Notes: generated by a model from the letters alone, not told the origin. 64,000 nucleotides of DNA from Aphanomyces cochlioides (GCA_019828595.1 JAHQRK010000003.1:62001-126000), one strand, 5' to 3'; positions 1-13,542 are shown, counted from the first letter of the stretch. Translations and numbers: made by a program.

Positions 1-1453
1 AAGCTAAACTGAATGAAGCCATGCAAACAGTTGAGACGCACAAGAACGATATGCTCCAAGTGACGAATCAGCTCTCCGCTGCCATCGCCAAAGTCGAAAA
101 GCGAAATCGACAGCTACACAATGCTAAATCCCTCGTCCAATCTCTACAACAGAGTCTTGCGCAATTGCAGACTCAACTAGATGAAGAGAAGCAAGCCCGT
201 TCGCGAGAAAAAGAGGTAGAACCACAAGACGTCACTGTGCTAATTTCGATTTTGTCAGGAATGGGCCACCGAAAAAGCAGCGTTGCAACAAGAAATTGAC
301 GAACTCAAGTCAGGAAAAGTCAGCCCCCCAGTCAATACTCCAGTGTCACCGACGACTTTGTTGGGAAAGATTTGGTCAAAGAAGAAAGAATCACCCGCAG
401 CTCCCAATATTGTGCCTACGACAACCTTGTCTTCCCAGCGACCACCCATGTTCACTGTGCCCATCATATCTTCTGATGAAGATGAATCGTCGGACAGTAT
501 TGCAGGAAGTGACGATGATTCTCCATCCGAAGAAGAGCCACCAAAAATGCAACCTGAAGAACCTGTCGTCGTTGACCAGAAAGCGATTCCCATCGGGGTT
601 TCTCGAATGAACTTTTACATGGAAGAGCGTATGAAGAAAGAGGCAGAGAAGCGACAAAAGGAGCTGAAAGAGCAGCAAGAGAAGAACAAACTACAAGAAG
701 AATTTGAAAACGAATGGGCTGCTTTGGCCCAAGAAACAAGAGAACTCAAGAAGAACAAGAAGCTGAAAAAGCCAACAAAGGCAAACACTAGGGTGCAGTG
801 CCTCCTTTTGCGCCAAACTTACGACAATTTTAGATCGCAAGGCAGCGCCCTTCTTCTTTCAAGCAAGTGCCTGGAACGCCTGCGCCATCCGTCACGTCGA
901 CACCTGTTGTCGAGAAACCCACACCTCCTCCAGCCACGCCACCGGCAACTCCTGCAATTTCCACACCGAAAGAGCCCATTGTCGACTCGACGCCAAAGCC
1001 ACCACTGCCACCTGAGCCATCAGAGGCTGAAATGGAGTTGTACCGAAGGCAACAAGCACGACTTCATGAACTTCACGAATCCGGTATCGATTCAGCGGAC
1101 ATTTTTCTTTACAAAATCATTTCTTAGAGCGCCAAAAGCGTGAAAAGGCGGAGGAAGCAGATATATTACGAAGGCAATTGCATGGCACTGTGGCTCAATG
1201 GGCACAGAATAAACCTCTCGTTGGTCTCCTCACAACACTTGATCAGCTTGTGGAAATCCAAGGGATTGTCGACCCGACTGCCTTTGCCGTGTCAAACGAC
1301 GCCGAAAGCATCAAGAAGGGATACCGAAACCTCATCCGAATCATCCATCCTGACAAACTACGGAATGCCACGATTCAGCAACAACTGGTTGCAAATGAAG
1401 TCTTCACAGTCGTCAATCAAGCGTTTGAAGCGTTTAAGCTGTCAACTTCATAG
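1..1453 (+). CDS. Auxilin-like J-domain protein, 3' part (5' end lies outside the window)
   Basis: The gene enters from the left edge. Four exons join cleanly: up to 215, 259-792, 834-1083 and 1128-1453. The introns are 41-44 nt with GT-AG ends. The protein has a long coiled coil, an acidic Ser/Asp/Glu-rich stretch, a second Lys/Glu-rich helix, a Pro/Thr-rich linker and a C-terminal J domain. The J domain carries the invariant HPDK motif (HPDKLRN) about 30 residues before the stop, and its helix II is rich in Lys/Arg. A J domain at the extreme C-terminus after a disordered region is the auxilin/GAK arrangement, in which it recruits Hsp70 to uncoat clathrin vesicles. The clathrin role is inferred, because no clathrin-binding or PTEN-like part is visible here. 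A plain DnaJ-class cochaperone is the alternative. Confidence 0.8.
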
Positions 1454-1647
1454 GAAACTTAACCCAAAAGTACAAGTCTTGATCCCATGATTCACCTTCA
1501 ATAGATATTCATTTTCAGAGTCAAATATCATGTATAATATTATATATGTCAAGTATTAATTTTTAAATTATATCAGATTTGACAGGATAACAATTCAGTA
1601 ATTAGTGTAAGTGTGCTCTGTACTTTCAAGTGTCACACTTGGGTGCA

Positions 1648-3370
1648 ATGGCAAGCCGACACGATGGCGAGGAGACTCTCGTGCGCTTGAACAGGTCGAT
1701 CGGGGAAGCAGAGCGGCTTAGAGACGAAATCCTCGCAAAGAAGGATGCGTACCCAGCCTCTAGCGAGAAAGCGAAGCAACTGGCGAAAAAGCTCAACGTC
1801 GTCCAGCAGGATCTGTTTGGGCTGAGACGAGAGAGAGAAGAGGCATTTCGCGCGGAAGACTATGGACTCGAGAAAGTTCCGTACATGGCAGCTTACCATG
1901 GATCTCTACCAGCTCTGAAAGAATTCGTCTCGACCATGAGCCCCATCACGAGCAATTACTTGGAATATGTCGACCCAGAGACTGGAAACACACCTCTTCT
2001 CGCTGCATGTGCTCGAGGAAACGTCGAATGCGCCAAGCTCCTCATAGCTGTTGGTGCAAACACCGATGCTCATAACAAAACTGGTTCCTCAGCGCTCCAC
2101 TGTGCATGTGCGAAGGGCCAGGTCGAGATTGTGACTCTCCTTCTAGCTGTCCCCTACTTGGATCCATACGTGCGCGACAACCGCGACCAGTCAGCTCTCC
2201 ATGTCGCGCGACTGGCTTGTCTTGAAAACGGTGCTTGGGTCCGCTATAAAGAATGCGCACGTCTACTTGAAGAGGTACACTTCCTTGCCGTGATACTCCA
2301 TGCTGACTCTTGTAGCGCTGCTGTATCTTTCGCGGTTGGGCCTACGAACGTGTGGACGCGCCAGGCTTGGGAAAGCTCTTCTCCTCTCCATGGAAGCTGC
2401 GTTACGTGGTCATTCTGCGAACGAATGCTTCCTCCCAACAGCTCGAGATGAGTCTTTTCAAAGCCGCCGAGTATTCCCGCTGTCCTCCAGTGCCAACGTA
2501 CGCCGCTTCTATCCTCTTCCATGGCCTTCACGTCTGCTCTTCCCATGTAGATCGACGCTTCTCTACTCATTGGGCAATCCCATCCAACGCGACGTCCGTG
2601 GCTCCAAGAAAGAGCTCGCCTTCTCGTTCCCAGCCCAGCGAGATGCCTCGTCAGCTCCCATGACAACGATTCAATTCGCCGCCGCGACTCCTGAAGGATT
2701 GACGGCATGGCTTTCCTTCTTCAAAGTCTACTCGGTACGTCCTCCAACCTTCTTGGTCTTCCCCATGACTCTGGCGGTAGAAACTCAAGTCCATCGACGA
2801 CGTCCTGCTCCTTCGCGATGTACTCGGCGTTTCTCCATGAACATTCTCTCACTCTGCTCGTAGGAGGAAGAGAAGAAACCACCCAAGCAAGTCCCCGACT
2901 GGAACAATCTGTCGCCGCCATCAAACCAAATGCCGCCGTCTCCTTCAGCGCCACGGCTGAGCTTGCCCCCTTCCTCTCCTCCACCAGACGCTCCATCTGC
3001 ACCGTCGTTGGCTCTGTCTCCGTCGGCTCAAGTCGCATTTGAAGTCGGCCACGATGCATTCGACGGACTCAACAAGGGCAAAGCGATGAAGAAGACGTCC
3101 ACGTCGGACGACTCGACACTGAGCAAGCCAGCCATGTTTGTCAAAAAGTCCGCGGCGTCCACCGCCAGATCGGAGCAACTCGAGGAGAAAGACGAACGTC
3201 GACGCGACTGCATCGTCTGCTTTGACGCTCCACAAGATGCCGTCTGCGTGCCTTGCGGCCACAATGCCATCTGCATGGACTGTGCCGAGCTTCTCATGGA
3301 GCAAGACGTGCGTCCGTGTCCAGTCTGTCGGAAAAACATCCGCGAGGTCGTGCGGATCTACCACGGCTGA
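1648..3370 (+). CDS. Ankyrin repeat - PH domain - RING finger protein (predicted E3 ubiquitin ligase)
   Basis: Four exons (1648-2274, 2316-2497, 2551-2734, 2864-3370) give a 499-residue protein with an intact frame. The N-terminus is an alpha-helical, charged segment. Ankyrin repeats follow (TGNTPLLAACARGNVECAKLL and TGSSALHCACAKGQVEIVTLL). Exons 2 and 3 form a PH-like fold (WKLRYVVIL, then STLLYSLG, ending in the helix GLTAWLSFFKVY). After a Pro/Ser-rich linker comes a C-terminal C3HC4 RING (CIVC, CVPCGHNAIC, CMDC, CPVC). RING proteins of this class transfer ubiquitin from an E2. The PH and ankyrin parts would supply membrane lipid or protein targeting. The domain order is visible; ligase activity and target are inferred. 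In-frame GTG lies upstream, but 1648 is the first ATG. Confidence 0.85.
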
Positions 3371-3418
3371 CGCTTCCTTCGGTAATAACACTCTTCTATT
3401 GCATATATCCATGCCGGG

Positions 3419-5154
<1,736 letters not shown>

Positions 5155-5313
5155 TGGTCTACTTGTTGAAGCCCTTGGTCGCCTGGCAGCGACAGCACAC
5201 GGGCATGGGATCCCTGGTCCTCTTGATGGGGTGCGATGATGTATGTTCTATTCGACAACATTGTCCGGATAATATTATCCGGAATGCGTTTGATATTCAT
5301 GACGATATACATG

Positions 5314-7442
5314 CTACGACCGCGCGGCGCGGCGCTTTGCGGCCGGCTCGGGCTCTTCCTCGTTCTCTGACGCGTCGGCTTCTAACTTATTTAAAGGGGA
5401 CTTGACCGTGGCTTTCGAGCGACTGGACATGCGCCGTGTCGTCGGTGCGGCTTTCGAATTGCCATTGCTGCTCGAGTTGGTCGACTTGTCATGCTCGCTG
5501 TCGTCCTTCTTGTCGTCCTTTTTTCGCCGCGCGGTTCCATTGCTAGATGATGTCGTTGCCTACGTAGACAGTCCAGACAGCTCTACTAGGACAGCAACTC
5601 CACCTTGTCGTCGGGAGGAGCAGAATTGGTCGACGTGGTGGATTTTGGAGGTGGAGATGGCGCCGGTGTCGACTTGGACGAGCGCAACGTCCGGCGCGGA
5701 TTGGTTTCCACTTTATCTTCGTCTTCAGCAGTTCCTTCTTCGTCGCCACTGGCGTCGTCTTGCTTTGGCATGGGCGACGCAGGCGTCGAGTTGGATTCTG
5801 AGATGCTGTCTTTGCGCTCTTTCTTCTTGAGGGCAGCCGTCACGGGCTGCTTCTTCGTCTTTTGCGAATCCTTAGCGGCATTCAAGAGCGCCGTCGCTGC
5901 CGCGGTGGCTTCTCGCTGCTTCTCCAACTGGATTCCGTCGTGGATTAGACCCTCTTGCTGCAGTGGAGATACCTGTGAGACGAGCTTGTTGATGCTTTCC
6001 AGTTGGACGTTGACGTGGTTCTGTGCATCTTTCTTCTGCGTTTCCGCTTGCCGCAGTTGGAACTTGAGGCGTTCGATCTCTCCTTTCATCTTGAGAGCTT
6101 CCATGCGATCGTTCTCCCAATCCAAGAGGTCTTGCGGCAAGGCCATGCCCATCCATTGGACATCCGACGGTCCAGCCGCTGCTGCCGCCACATGATCCGG
6201 CAATTCACTACGCAAAGAGAGCATGCATGATGATTTCCATCTCTCCAAGATGCTGGTTGTACCTGAGGGGACTGATGCGCAGCGGCACTTCGTACGGCGT
6301 TGACGGCAACGTGCATGCTTTGTACGGAATGAGCTTCTTGGCTTTCTTTGGCGGCGGTGGATCCGTCGAGGACGTCTCCTTGGTATCCTCTTCTTCCTCT
6401 TCGTCGTCGCTGAGGTCTTCCCATTCGTCTTCGAGCTCTGGATGTGCTTCCAGCAGCTCTTTCAGTGCCGTCTCCGCCGATATCCACTCGCCAGCCTTCT
6501 CAAAGTACCTCGCCTTGAGCTGCATCTCGTCGTCCGTGAAAGACGAGATCGGTGTCTGCTTGAGCTTCACGGCGTCTTTGTCTACTTGCTTGCTTTCTCC
6601 ATCCTCAAATTTGACCGTGAGAGAGTCGTCATGGACCTCTTCCACAACGCCCTACGCTCCAGTCATCGCTCTGAGCCACGATACATGCAACATACCGTTC
6701 CATCCTGACAGGAGATCGTATCGCCGACAAGAATTGTCGAAAGCGAAATGCCGTGGAGTTCCAAGAGCTTTGTCATGCGCGCAGCTTGATGCTGGAGTTT
6801 CTCGATCGAATCTCCACGAGATTCCAGCTCGATCAAGATGTCTTGCATTGCTGTATTGCGTCGCTTGGTACTGAGGAGCTTTTTCGCAGTAGTTCCGACT
6901 GTTTTGCGTATCCGCAGCATGACGCGCTGCTGGTCTTTCTCTTCTCGGAGCATCATTTCCAACTCGTGGATAAAACTGCTTCGCAGCTTCAAATATCGAT
7001 CTTCCAAGTCGAGTCGTTCCTTCTTGACAGCCGCCAGCTCCGCTTGCGTCAGTCGCACCGCGCGGCGGCAAATTGGAAGTGTTTCAATGATTTCTTCCGC
7101 ACTCATGACTTCGCGTCCACGACTTCGTTTCTTTTTCGGCATCGGTTTATTCAGGTACAAATTCGCGAGATGCTGTTGACGTCGACGTCGTGCGAGCGCA
7201 ACATCTTCGTCTGCCTCTTCTTTCACGACTTGAGGTTTGTCGTCTTGATGCTTTTCAGCAAATTGACGCTGTTCTTCCAGGAGTTGTTCGACTTCCTTCA
7301 CATCCTTTCTGATTTCGCTCTTATTTAGTCCTTGCACGCCTAGATTTCACACGTGAGAAGGCCCACATGCACGCCGCGATCGGCGGCATCGTCGCATACC
7401 TGGTACGTGCTCCAGAGTCCGTTGCCAAGGCTCTTCTTCCAT
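5314..7442 (-). CDS. Nuclear coiled-coil protein with Tudor-like segment, function unknown
   Basis: Five exons give a 641-residue protein; introns are 7340-7399, 6652-6695, 6208-6262 and 5560-5603. The first exon is only 43 nt and supplies the ATG (MEEEPWQRTLEHVPG). Two coiled-coil blocks are present, one before and one after a small beta-rich segment that spans the 6652-6695 intron (DTISCQDGTG then VVEEVHDDSLTVKFEDGE). That segment resembles a Tudor/SMN-type fold that binds methylated residues, but the aromatic cage is not verified. A long acidic run follows, then PPPPKKAKK, a Lys/Glu coiled coil and a basic Ser/Pro-rich tail ending in AAKRRAARS. The basic patches suggest a nuclear protein. 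I do not recognise the family. Confidence 0.75.
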
Positions 7443-7976
7443 CTACAAGCCTGCTCCACGGTCGCACTCGTGTCGTGTCTGACCCCACACTTTTTTCAAA
7501 GCAACGATACCTGAATGCGAGATTCGCACTTTATCGGAAAATCGCCAAAAAAGTGCGAATATTGCCGATTTTCAGTCAAAATATCTCGATAATTTGGAAA
7601 ATATTTGAAAATTTGATCAAACTCAATACAAATTTCAAGTGCAGTTTGATCGATTTTCACACTTTTCTGTCAATTTATTTTTCCGACCATTTTCCGTCTT
7701 TTAGTGGAAATTCCTACGGAATTCGATGACTGGACCATCTACGAAGTTCGAGTACCAACTGAAGCGAAATCCCACATGGCGCCCATAATCTCGATGGACA
7801 TGATGACGTCGGCGAGTTCTACGGTGTTCATAGAGCCAACTACGACTACAAGGATTCAATTCTCGTTGTTGCGCGAGAAAAACGACAAATTTTGCGGTAG
7901 GACGGCAAAAATAGCGCGCAGTGTCTCCAAGAAACTGAGTGGAGCATGGAGAAGGACATGGACAATCGAGAAGCAT
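7443..7976. other. Intergenic stretch, no confident gene
   Basis: Promoter side of the coiled-coil gene and 3' side of the helicase gene. It contains an imperfect inverted repeat (attcgcactt near 7522 and aagtgcgaat near 7551) and a long A+T-rich stretch. Short open frames on both strands match nothing recognised. Confidence 0.5.
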
Positions 7977-10883
7977 TTATTTGGATTTCGGCTTGGGTTT
8001 GCGGTCCTGAGATGCCTTGGTGAGCTTGGAGTCGAGGGACTTTTGAAGGGCTTTGCGTTTGTCATGGCTGACAGGTTTCGTCGTGGTGGCCGCCTTGGCT
8101 TTTTCAAACGAACGGACGGCAGTGCCGCATCCGTGGGTCTCAGCCATGCAATGGGCGTAGCAGAACTTGTATTTGCAAAAGCGACAGACGCTGCCAGTCA
8201 CGTGCGTTTTTTGCTTGCAGCTCACAAAGGCGCACGTGTTGCTCGACGCGATCTGACGATCGAGAAAGTTCATCTCGTCTTCATTCTTCTTGTCGTCCAC
8301 TTGGTCTTTTACGAGCAAGCGTTCCGCTGGTTGGGCCTTCTTCTTCTTCTTCTTCTTGGACGACGGTGCAGGTGGCGGCGGTGGTTGCCGCGCCAAGCGA
8401 GCCATGTGGAGTTCTTTGAGCACATTGTTCATTTCTGGGACTTTCGGCTCGTCTTCGCTTGACGAGTCACTGTCGTCGTCTTGGAGAGCACCAAAGACCG
8501 AAGGAGCGTCTGCTTCCACTGATCTTTTCGTCTCCTCGTCCTCTTCGTCGGTTCCTGCCTCTGCGATTTCAGCTGCAGGTTCAGCATTCTTCACTTCCTC
8601 ATCGACACGCTCAGGCTTTAACTCTGGTTGACTCTTGTTTCCTTTGGCAGCTTCCTTGCCATCCTTTGGCTTTCCTTCTGCTTGAGTTGGCTTGGCTTTC
8701 ACAGGCTGCGTTTGTTCTTTGTCAGCAGGACGCTTTGTCTTGACGGGTTGGGCCTTGGGCTTCATTTCACTAGTCGAAGCTTGTTCTGCTTTCTTCTCTA
8801 GCTTGAGAGGCATCGACGCTACATCCCCAGCGATGGTTTCTTCTTCCACGTACGACTGAGCGCTCTCGTACTCGCCGTGCTCTTCAAAATACTCAATCTA
8901 GTCCATGTCATCAGCTGTGAATGCACTGGAGAACATACCAAGGTCTTCAAGAAAGGATGGACGCTCAGTGTCTCGGTGTCACAGACGAGCGCTACGTGGC
9001 GCTTCGCTCGCGTGATGGCCACGTTCATGCGTCGATCGTCAGCTAGGAAACCGACTTGTTTGATTGGATTCGATCGCACTAAGCTCATCACGACGGCTTC
9101 CTTCTCACAGCCTTGAAAGCCATCGACGGATCGGATCTCGAGCGTCGGATACGTTGGCGAGAGAAGCTGTTTCAAGAGCGAGACTTGGCCATTGTACGGC
9201 GTGATGACAGCCACTTCATGAGGACGCAAGCCCGAATCAAGGAGAGCTTTCACGTGCTTGACGACAATTTGGGCCTCGCCTTGGTTGGACTTGGAGACGC
9301 TCAAGATAGAGTCCTTGCTATTATCGACGTCTTCATCGAGGCCACAGCCTGCTGTGTCAATTAGCAAGAGCGTCGTATCGGTCAAGTCGGTCGCCGCGAC
9401 GTGCGGAAGGTCTTGGAGCTTCCGAGACGCGACGGCTTCACTGCTTTCGAGCTTGTTGTCGTACATGGCTTTGGACGACCAGTCGCTGATGACGCGATGC
9501 ATTCGGTACTGCGTCGAGAGCATCCTGACGACTTGTTTCGTGTGTTCCATCTGTGCGAGGCGGTCAAAGAGCGTGAGTCCAAGGCCGGCTTTGGCCTTCT
9601 CGCACTTGATGGTCGGTGGCAACTGATGGTGATCTCCAGCCAAGACACAGCGCCGTCCTTTCAGCAGTGGGATCCAGCAGCTCACTTCGAGTGCTTGCGC
9701 AGCTTCATCAATGACAACCATGTCGAATACCATGTCTTTGAGCAACTTGGTCGCTGCGCCGGCATTCGTAGCCAAGACAACGTCGCTGTGACTTAGAATG
9801 TCGCCGACGACCTTTTGTTCTCGCTCGCGGATTTCTTTGCGCAGGTGCTTGCTCTCTTGCCGCGTCGCCTTGGATGGTTTGAGCGCCGCGAGTTCTTTGC
9901 GGATATCTGCAATTATCTGTGTGCCTTCCGACGATTGGATCTTAGCATCGAGGCAGTGCTGCAAGACTTGGGGGAGGAGACGCGCGGGGTGGCCAACACG
10001 AGTCATGCGTAGCTTCTTGTGCGACGCGGCGAGCTTCTCCAGCACGTTGTCGACTGCAATGTTGGACGGCGCGCAGACGAGAACTTTCATTTTGTGCTGC
10101 GTGACACACTGGTAGATCAGTTCAACCAGCGTCGTTGTCTTGCCAGTCCCGGGTGGACCGTGGATCAACGCAACGTCTTTGGAAGCAAGGGCAAAACGAA
10201 TGGCGTCGACCTGAGACGCATTCATGCCTGGGTTCACGGGGACGATCGTTGGAAGTGGATTCGCTGACGGTGGAGCACCATGGAAGATCCTACAAGCCAC
10301 GTGAGAGTGAGTAAATGATCCAGTTGAAGGTCACTGACACGTTGAGGACGTTCATGGCGGGTCCGTCATTGTACTTCGCCAGAGCGTCGATCCCTTCGTG
10401 GAGTTTTCGATACGTTGCGTCATTGACAAGGCGATCTAATCTACAAGCCTCCGTCGATGCAATGCGCTTCAACATGGATTAAGAGTACCGAATTGTCTGG
10501 TGGTCGTAGTCTTCAACATCGTCGAGGTCTTCAAATGCAACCGAGATGGCGTTGTCTTGGACCTTTGTCACGATGCCTTTGGGAAAGCCCTCTGCATTCT
10601 TCGGGGTCAAAGAAGCTGTAGGAATACTCATTTGGACCAAGTCTCCAATGCTGAAGTTGTGTGGACTGAACTCTCGTCCTTGGTTTTGCTTCAAGACAAC
10701 CACCGTGCGTCCAAAGAGTCCTGTCGAGGAAGATGCCATCGAGAGGTGGAGCAGCACGTTTGGATTCAGCAAGGCAGGCAGAGTGTCATTCTCCATCTTG
10801 GACTGGCTGATCTCAGCGTCGCGTTCCATTTGAAGGAGCTCTCGGGACTTGTCGATCCATCTCTCGAGCGAGATTGGGTGCAT
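7977..10883 (-). CDS. IGHMBP2/SMUBP-2-like superfamily 1 helicase with C-terminal AN1 zinc finger
   Basis: Four exons give a 922-residue protein; introns are 10441-10488, 10290-10338 and 8898-8938. The N-terminal beta-barrel part resembles the Upf1/IGHMBP2 1B region. Walker A is IHGPPGTGKTTT near residue 208, close to the human position. Motif II is VIDEAAQALE, then GDHHQLPP, TQYRMH, VITPYNGQ, RSVDGFQGCEKE and NVAITRAKRH. This is a full Upf1-like helicase set that unwinds RNA or DNA 5'-3' with ATP. A long low-complexity Lys/Glu/Pro/Ala linker follows, then an AN1-type zinc finger (Cys/His pattern from CAFVSC through CYAHC to HGCG) and a basic tail. I see no R3H domain between helicase and AN1, although animal IGHMBP2 has one. 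The start is shared with a short divergent promoter facing the F-box/LRR gene. Confidence 0.88.
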
Positions 10884-10942
10884 GGTTCTGCTTGATGCCC
10901 TTTCCTGTCAAAGTTAATACTTCTGCTTCTCATCGACAGAAA

Positions 10943-11728
10943 ATGCGCCACACTTTGGAGACGACACCGCGCGATGTCGTCCATGGCGTTCTGAGCTTCC
11001 TGAAGCCGGTGGAGACTGTACAAGTTGCTCTAGTGAGCCGATCATTCCATGAAATATGGACTGCCTTTGCTCGCAATCTCTCCTCTGTGGATTTCTCTTA
11101 CTGCTCTGATCGTGAGGTTAATGACGTATTTGCTCTGCTGTGTCATGCCTCCAATGCGACGTCAATCTCGTTCTACGGTAGCCACGCTCTGGTCACGGAT
11201 GCGTTCGTCCTCTCTATTACACCGATTTTGCAGTCCATGGAGAAGCTATCGAGTCTTTCGTTTGCTTACTGCATCAAATTGACCAAAGTGATCATCGAGT
11301 CGTTGTCTCTCCAAGAACTCGACGTCACGGCATGCTCTGACCTTGCCCAGCTTCGTCTTCAATGCCCTGTTCTGTCATCTTTAGATTGCTCGTGGTGCCG
11401 CCATATCCATGTCAAAAACGTCATCGTTGGTACCAGCGCACCCAAGCTCTCGCAACTCGCTCTGCGTGGCTGGGATCCCTCTGGCGGTTCTTTGGACACC
11501 CAGCTTGGTCTCCTCCTGCGTTCTTTCCCCCTCGTTTGCTCCCTCAACTTGAGTCATGTTGCACTTTCCGATCGGGGTCTTTTCAGCGTCTTCGTCTTGG
11601 CCAATTCCCTCGAGACGCTCGTGCTGTCTCAGCCCCAGTCGAATGTTTGGGTAGACGGCACGTGGACGCTCGATCTCCTAACCATGTGGAAAGCCCGTCG
11701 CCCCAATGTCCATGTCGTTCTTCAGTGA
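10943..11728 (+). CDS. F-box/leucine-rich-repeat-like protein
   Basis: A single exon encodes 261 residues from the ATG at 10943. An in-frame ATG at 10895 would add 16 residues and cannot be excluded. The N-terminus (TPRDVVHGVLSFLKPVETVQVALVSRSFHEIW) has the spacing of an F-box-like helix bundle, which docks on Skp1 in SCF ubiquitin ligases. The rest is a run of leucine-rich repeats of the Cys-containing type (LSSLSFAYCIKLTKV, LSSLDCSWCRHI, LCSLNLSHVALSDRG), typical of the FBXL substrate-binding arc. The F-box is weak, so a plain LRR protein is possible. The gene starts 60 bp from the helicase gene start on the other strand, so the two probably share a bidirectional promoter. Confidence 0.7.
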   Translation: MRHTLETTPRDVVHGVLSFLKPVETVQVALVSRSFHEIWTAFARNLSSVDFSYCSDREVNDVFALLCHASNATSISFYGSHALVTDAFVLSITPILQSMEKLSSLSFAYCIKLTKVIIESLSLQELDVTACSDLAQLRLQCPVLSSLDCSWCRHIHVKNVIVGTSAPKLSQLALRGWDPSGGSLDTQLGLLLRSFPLVCSLNLSHVALSDRGLFSVFVLANSLETLVLSQPQSNVWVDGTWTLDLLTMWKARRPNVHVVLQ

Positions 11729-13128
11729 CGTCACGCCGCCTGTTTTGCGTTTCGCGCCAAACCACCAATGTTACAAATAAGAAAATGAAAAAAAGTTCAT
11801 ATTTTTTTATTTATACTAAGTAGTATTAATTGTCTTTTCGTGCAAAAACTCGAATTTTATCCCGATTTCTTCATTTTTGGAATTGGTATATATCCGGTTA
11901 TTTGTCAAATTAACCGGAATCCAGATATTTTTGGAATCGGTATACATCCGGTTATTTGTCAAATTAACCGGAATCCAGTTATCCGGACATAATCATGCTA
12001 AAATCCGGATAATATGTGTAGTTCACACATCCGAATGCTAAGTAATAGCTACTAAAGTGTATTTAGTAATGCTAAAATACACGACAAACACACGTCAAAA
12101 CACACACAAATCGATTTGTAAAATCGATTAAATCAACCGGCGATTCGAATTTTGAATCGAAAAGACAATATAAATGACGAATATTCTCCGTTTCGAAAGG
12201 GAGATTCATGGAGATTCCGCTTTAGATTTCTTGGATTACCTCCAGACTCCTCTAAACTTACCGCTCTTTGGCCTTTCCTCTATCTCTGGTGATCGTCTTC
12301 ATGTTGAAACTTTGGGAAGCAGGATATGAATCCAGGGGGAATGGTCAAAGATGTGTGTAGAGAAGTGACTAATGCTATAGACAAAGGATGACAAGACTGA
12401 GAAGATCCTCGTCCAGAGAGAGTATGGATGTTGAGGCAACAGTGGTCTGGCGTGCGCTGACAAACAGCTTCTCTCACAACTCGTACAAGATGCAGCATTG
12501 AATGGCGTGGGTTCGCAGAGCCGAACTGACTCGCATGTGTCATCTTACAAGATCTTCATGGTTTTAACACACGCTAAACCCCAAAAGCGGTTTAAGCATC
12601 AACCTTTTCCCATTACGTAGTACAGTAGCCTCAAAGTTGATACGTGACTTTAGAGTTGAAATGCACGATCAAAAGCTCTCCCTAGACGCTGTAATCTATT
12701 GCTCTTAAGAGCGGAAACCATCGGTATTGAGACAATAGGCTATAGAGTCTAAGTTTATCACCGTCTTTGTATTATTTACATGACGCTAAGTTAGTCAAAC
12801 TGTTAATACACCAATGTAGATCGCTCAACAATGCCGAACTAAGTAAACCTAAGCTTAACTCCACTCTTCTCCATAAGGATCTTTATGTAATTTAGTTAAC
12901 AAGGATAAGCATGAGCTTACTGTCACTGTCGAGTCGAGATTTCAATGATTTCTCGGCTCTGTTAACATAAATATCCTGTTTGAATTTATGCAATATTGAA
13001 TTATAGAGGTAATTTGAGGTTAATCTGCGTTAAAGTCTTGTGAGTTTGACCGCCTCCGGATGAAATCTGAGACAGACTGAGACGAGCAAGTCGATGGTGT
13101 CTCTGTCACATTTTCGCTTTGTGGGCTT
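11729..13128. other. 1.4-kb intergenic region without a recognised gene
   Basis: A+T-rich DNA with many stops in all frames. It contains the two-unit 54-bp repeat at about 11885-11985 and runs of related short words (ccggttat, aatccgg, atccggat). No tRNA, snRNA or conserved ORF was recognised. Its last 100-150 bp should hold the promoter of the bZIP-like gene. Confidence 0.5.
11885..11985. repeat. Two-copy 54-bp tandem repeat
   Basis: Two near-identical units start at 11885 and 11939. Each contains atccggttatttgtcaaatt followed by aaccggaatccag. Within a unit, ccggtt and aaccgg form a short inverted repeat, so each copy could fold. It could be a remnant of a mobile element end or a regulatory repeat. 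Confidence 0.7.
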
Positions 13129-13542
13129 ATGCGTCGACCCGTGCAGTTCCAGGAGCTGCTCTACGACGAGCTCTGTCGCGACGACGAGGAGCTCAGTCCG
13201 TTCGACTTTGATTTTGAAGAGGGGAGCGACCCTTCCCCTGTGAAAGAATTGACCAAGGAGGAAAAAATTGCACGCCGTCGAGCCCAAATTGCAAAGTCGG
13301 CGCATAAACACCGAGAGCGCATTCGCCAGGAAATTGAGGCACTCCAAGCGGAGAAAGAAGAGCTCGAGAAGAAACTCGCGGAGGAAACGGAGAGATGGAA
13401 GGAAATTGCACACCAAGAACGCCAGCTGAGAGAAATGGCAGAAACGATCAACCAACACTTGAAAGACATGCTTGGCCAGACCAAGAGCTGCGTCGGGCAC
13501 TGGCGGGAATTCATGCCCCCGCGGAAGAAGTCGCATATTTAA
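13129..13542 (+). CDS. bZIP-like transcription factor with non-standard basic region
   Basis: A single exon encodes 137 residues. After an acidic, phenylalanine-rich N-terminus (SPFDFDFEEGSD) comes a continuous basic helix, ARRRAQIAKSAHKHRERIR. Heptad leucines/isoleucines follow (IEALQAEKEELEKKLAEE), continuing as a coiled coil for about 50 residues. This is the layout of a bZIP dimer that grips DNA with its basic helix. The usual invariant Asn of the basic region appears to be Gln here. Oomycetes are known to carry bZIPs with altered residues at that site, but the assignment is mine. The stop lies 16 bp from the PSMD5 stop on the other strand. Confidence 0.65.
   Translation: MRRPVQFQELLYDELCRDDEELSPFDFDFEEGSDPSPVKELTKEEKIARRRAQIAKSAHKHRERIRQEIEALQAEKEELEKKLAEETERWKEIAHQERQLREMAETINQHLKDMLGQTKSCVGHWREFMPPRKKSHI

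Noticed and set aside
5605..6195. Plus-strand Ser/Cys-rich open frame
   Set aside because: Mirror of the Glu/Ser/Lys-rich coiled-coil gene on the minus strand.
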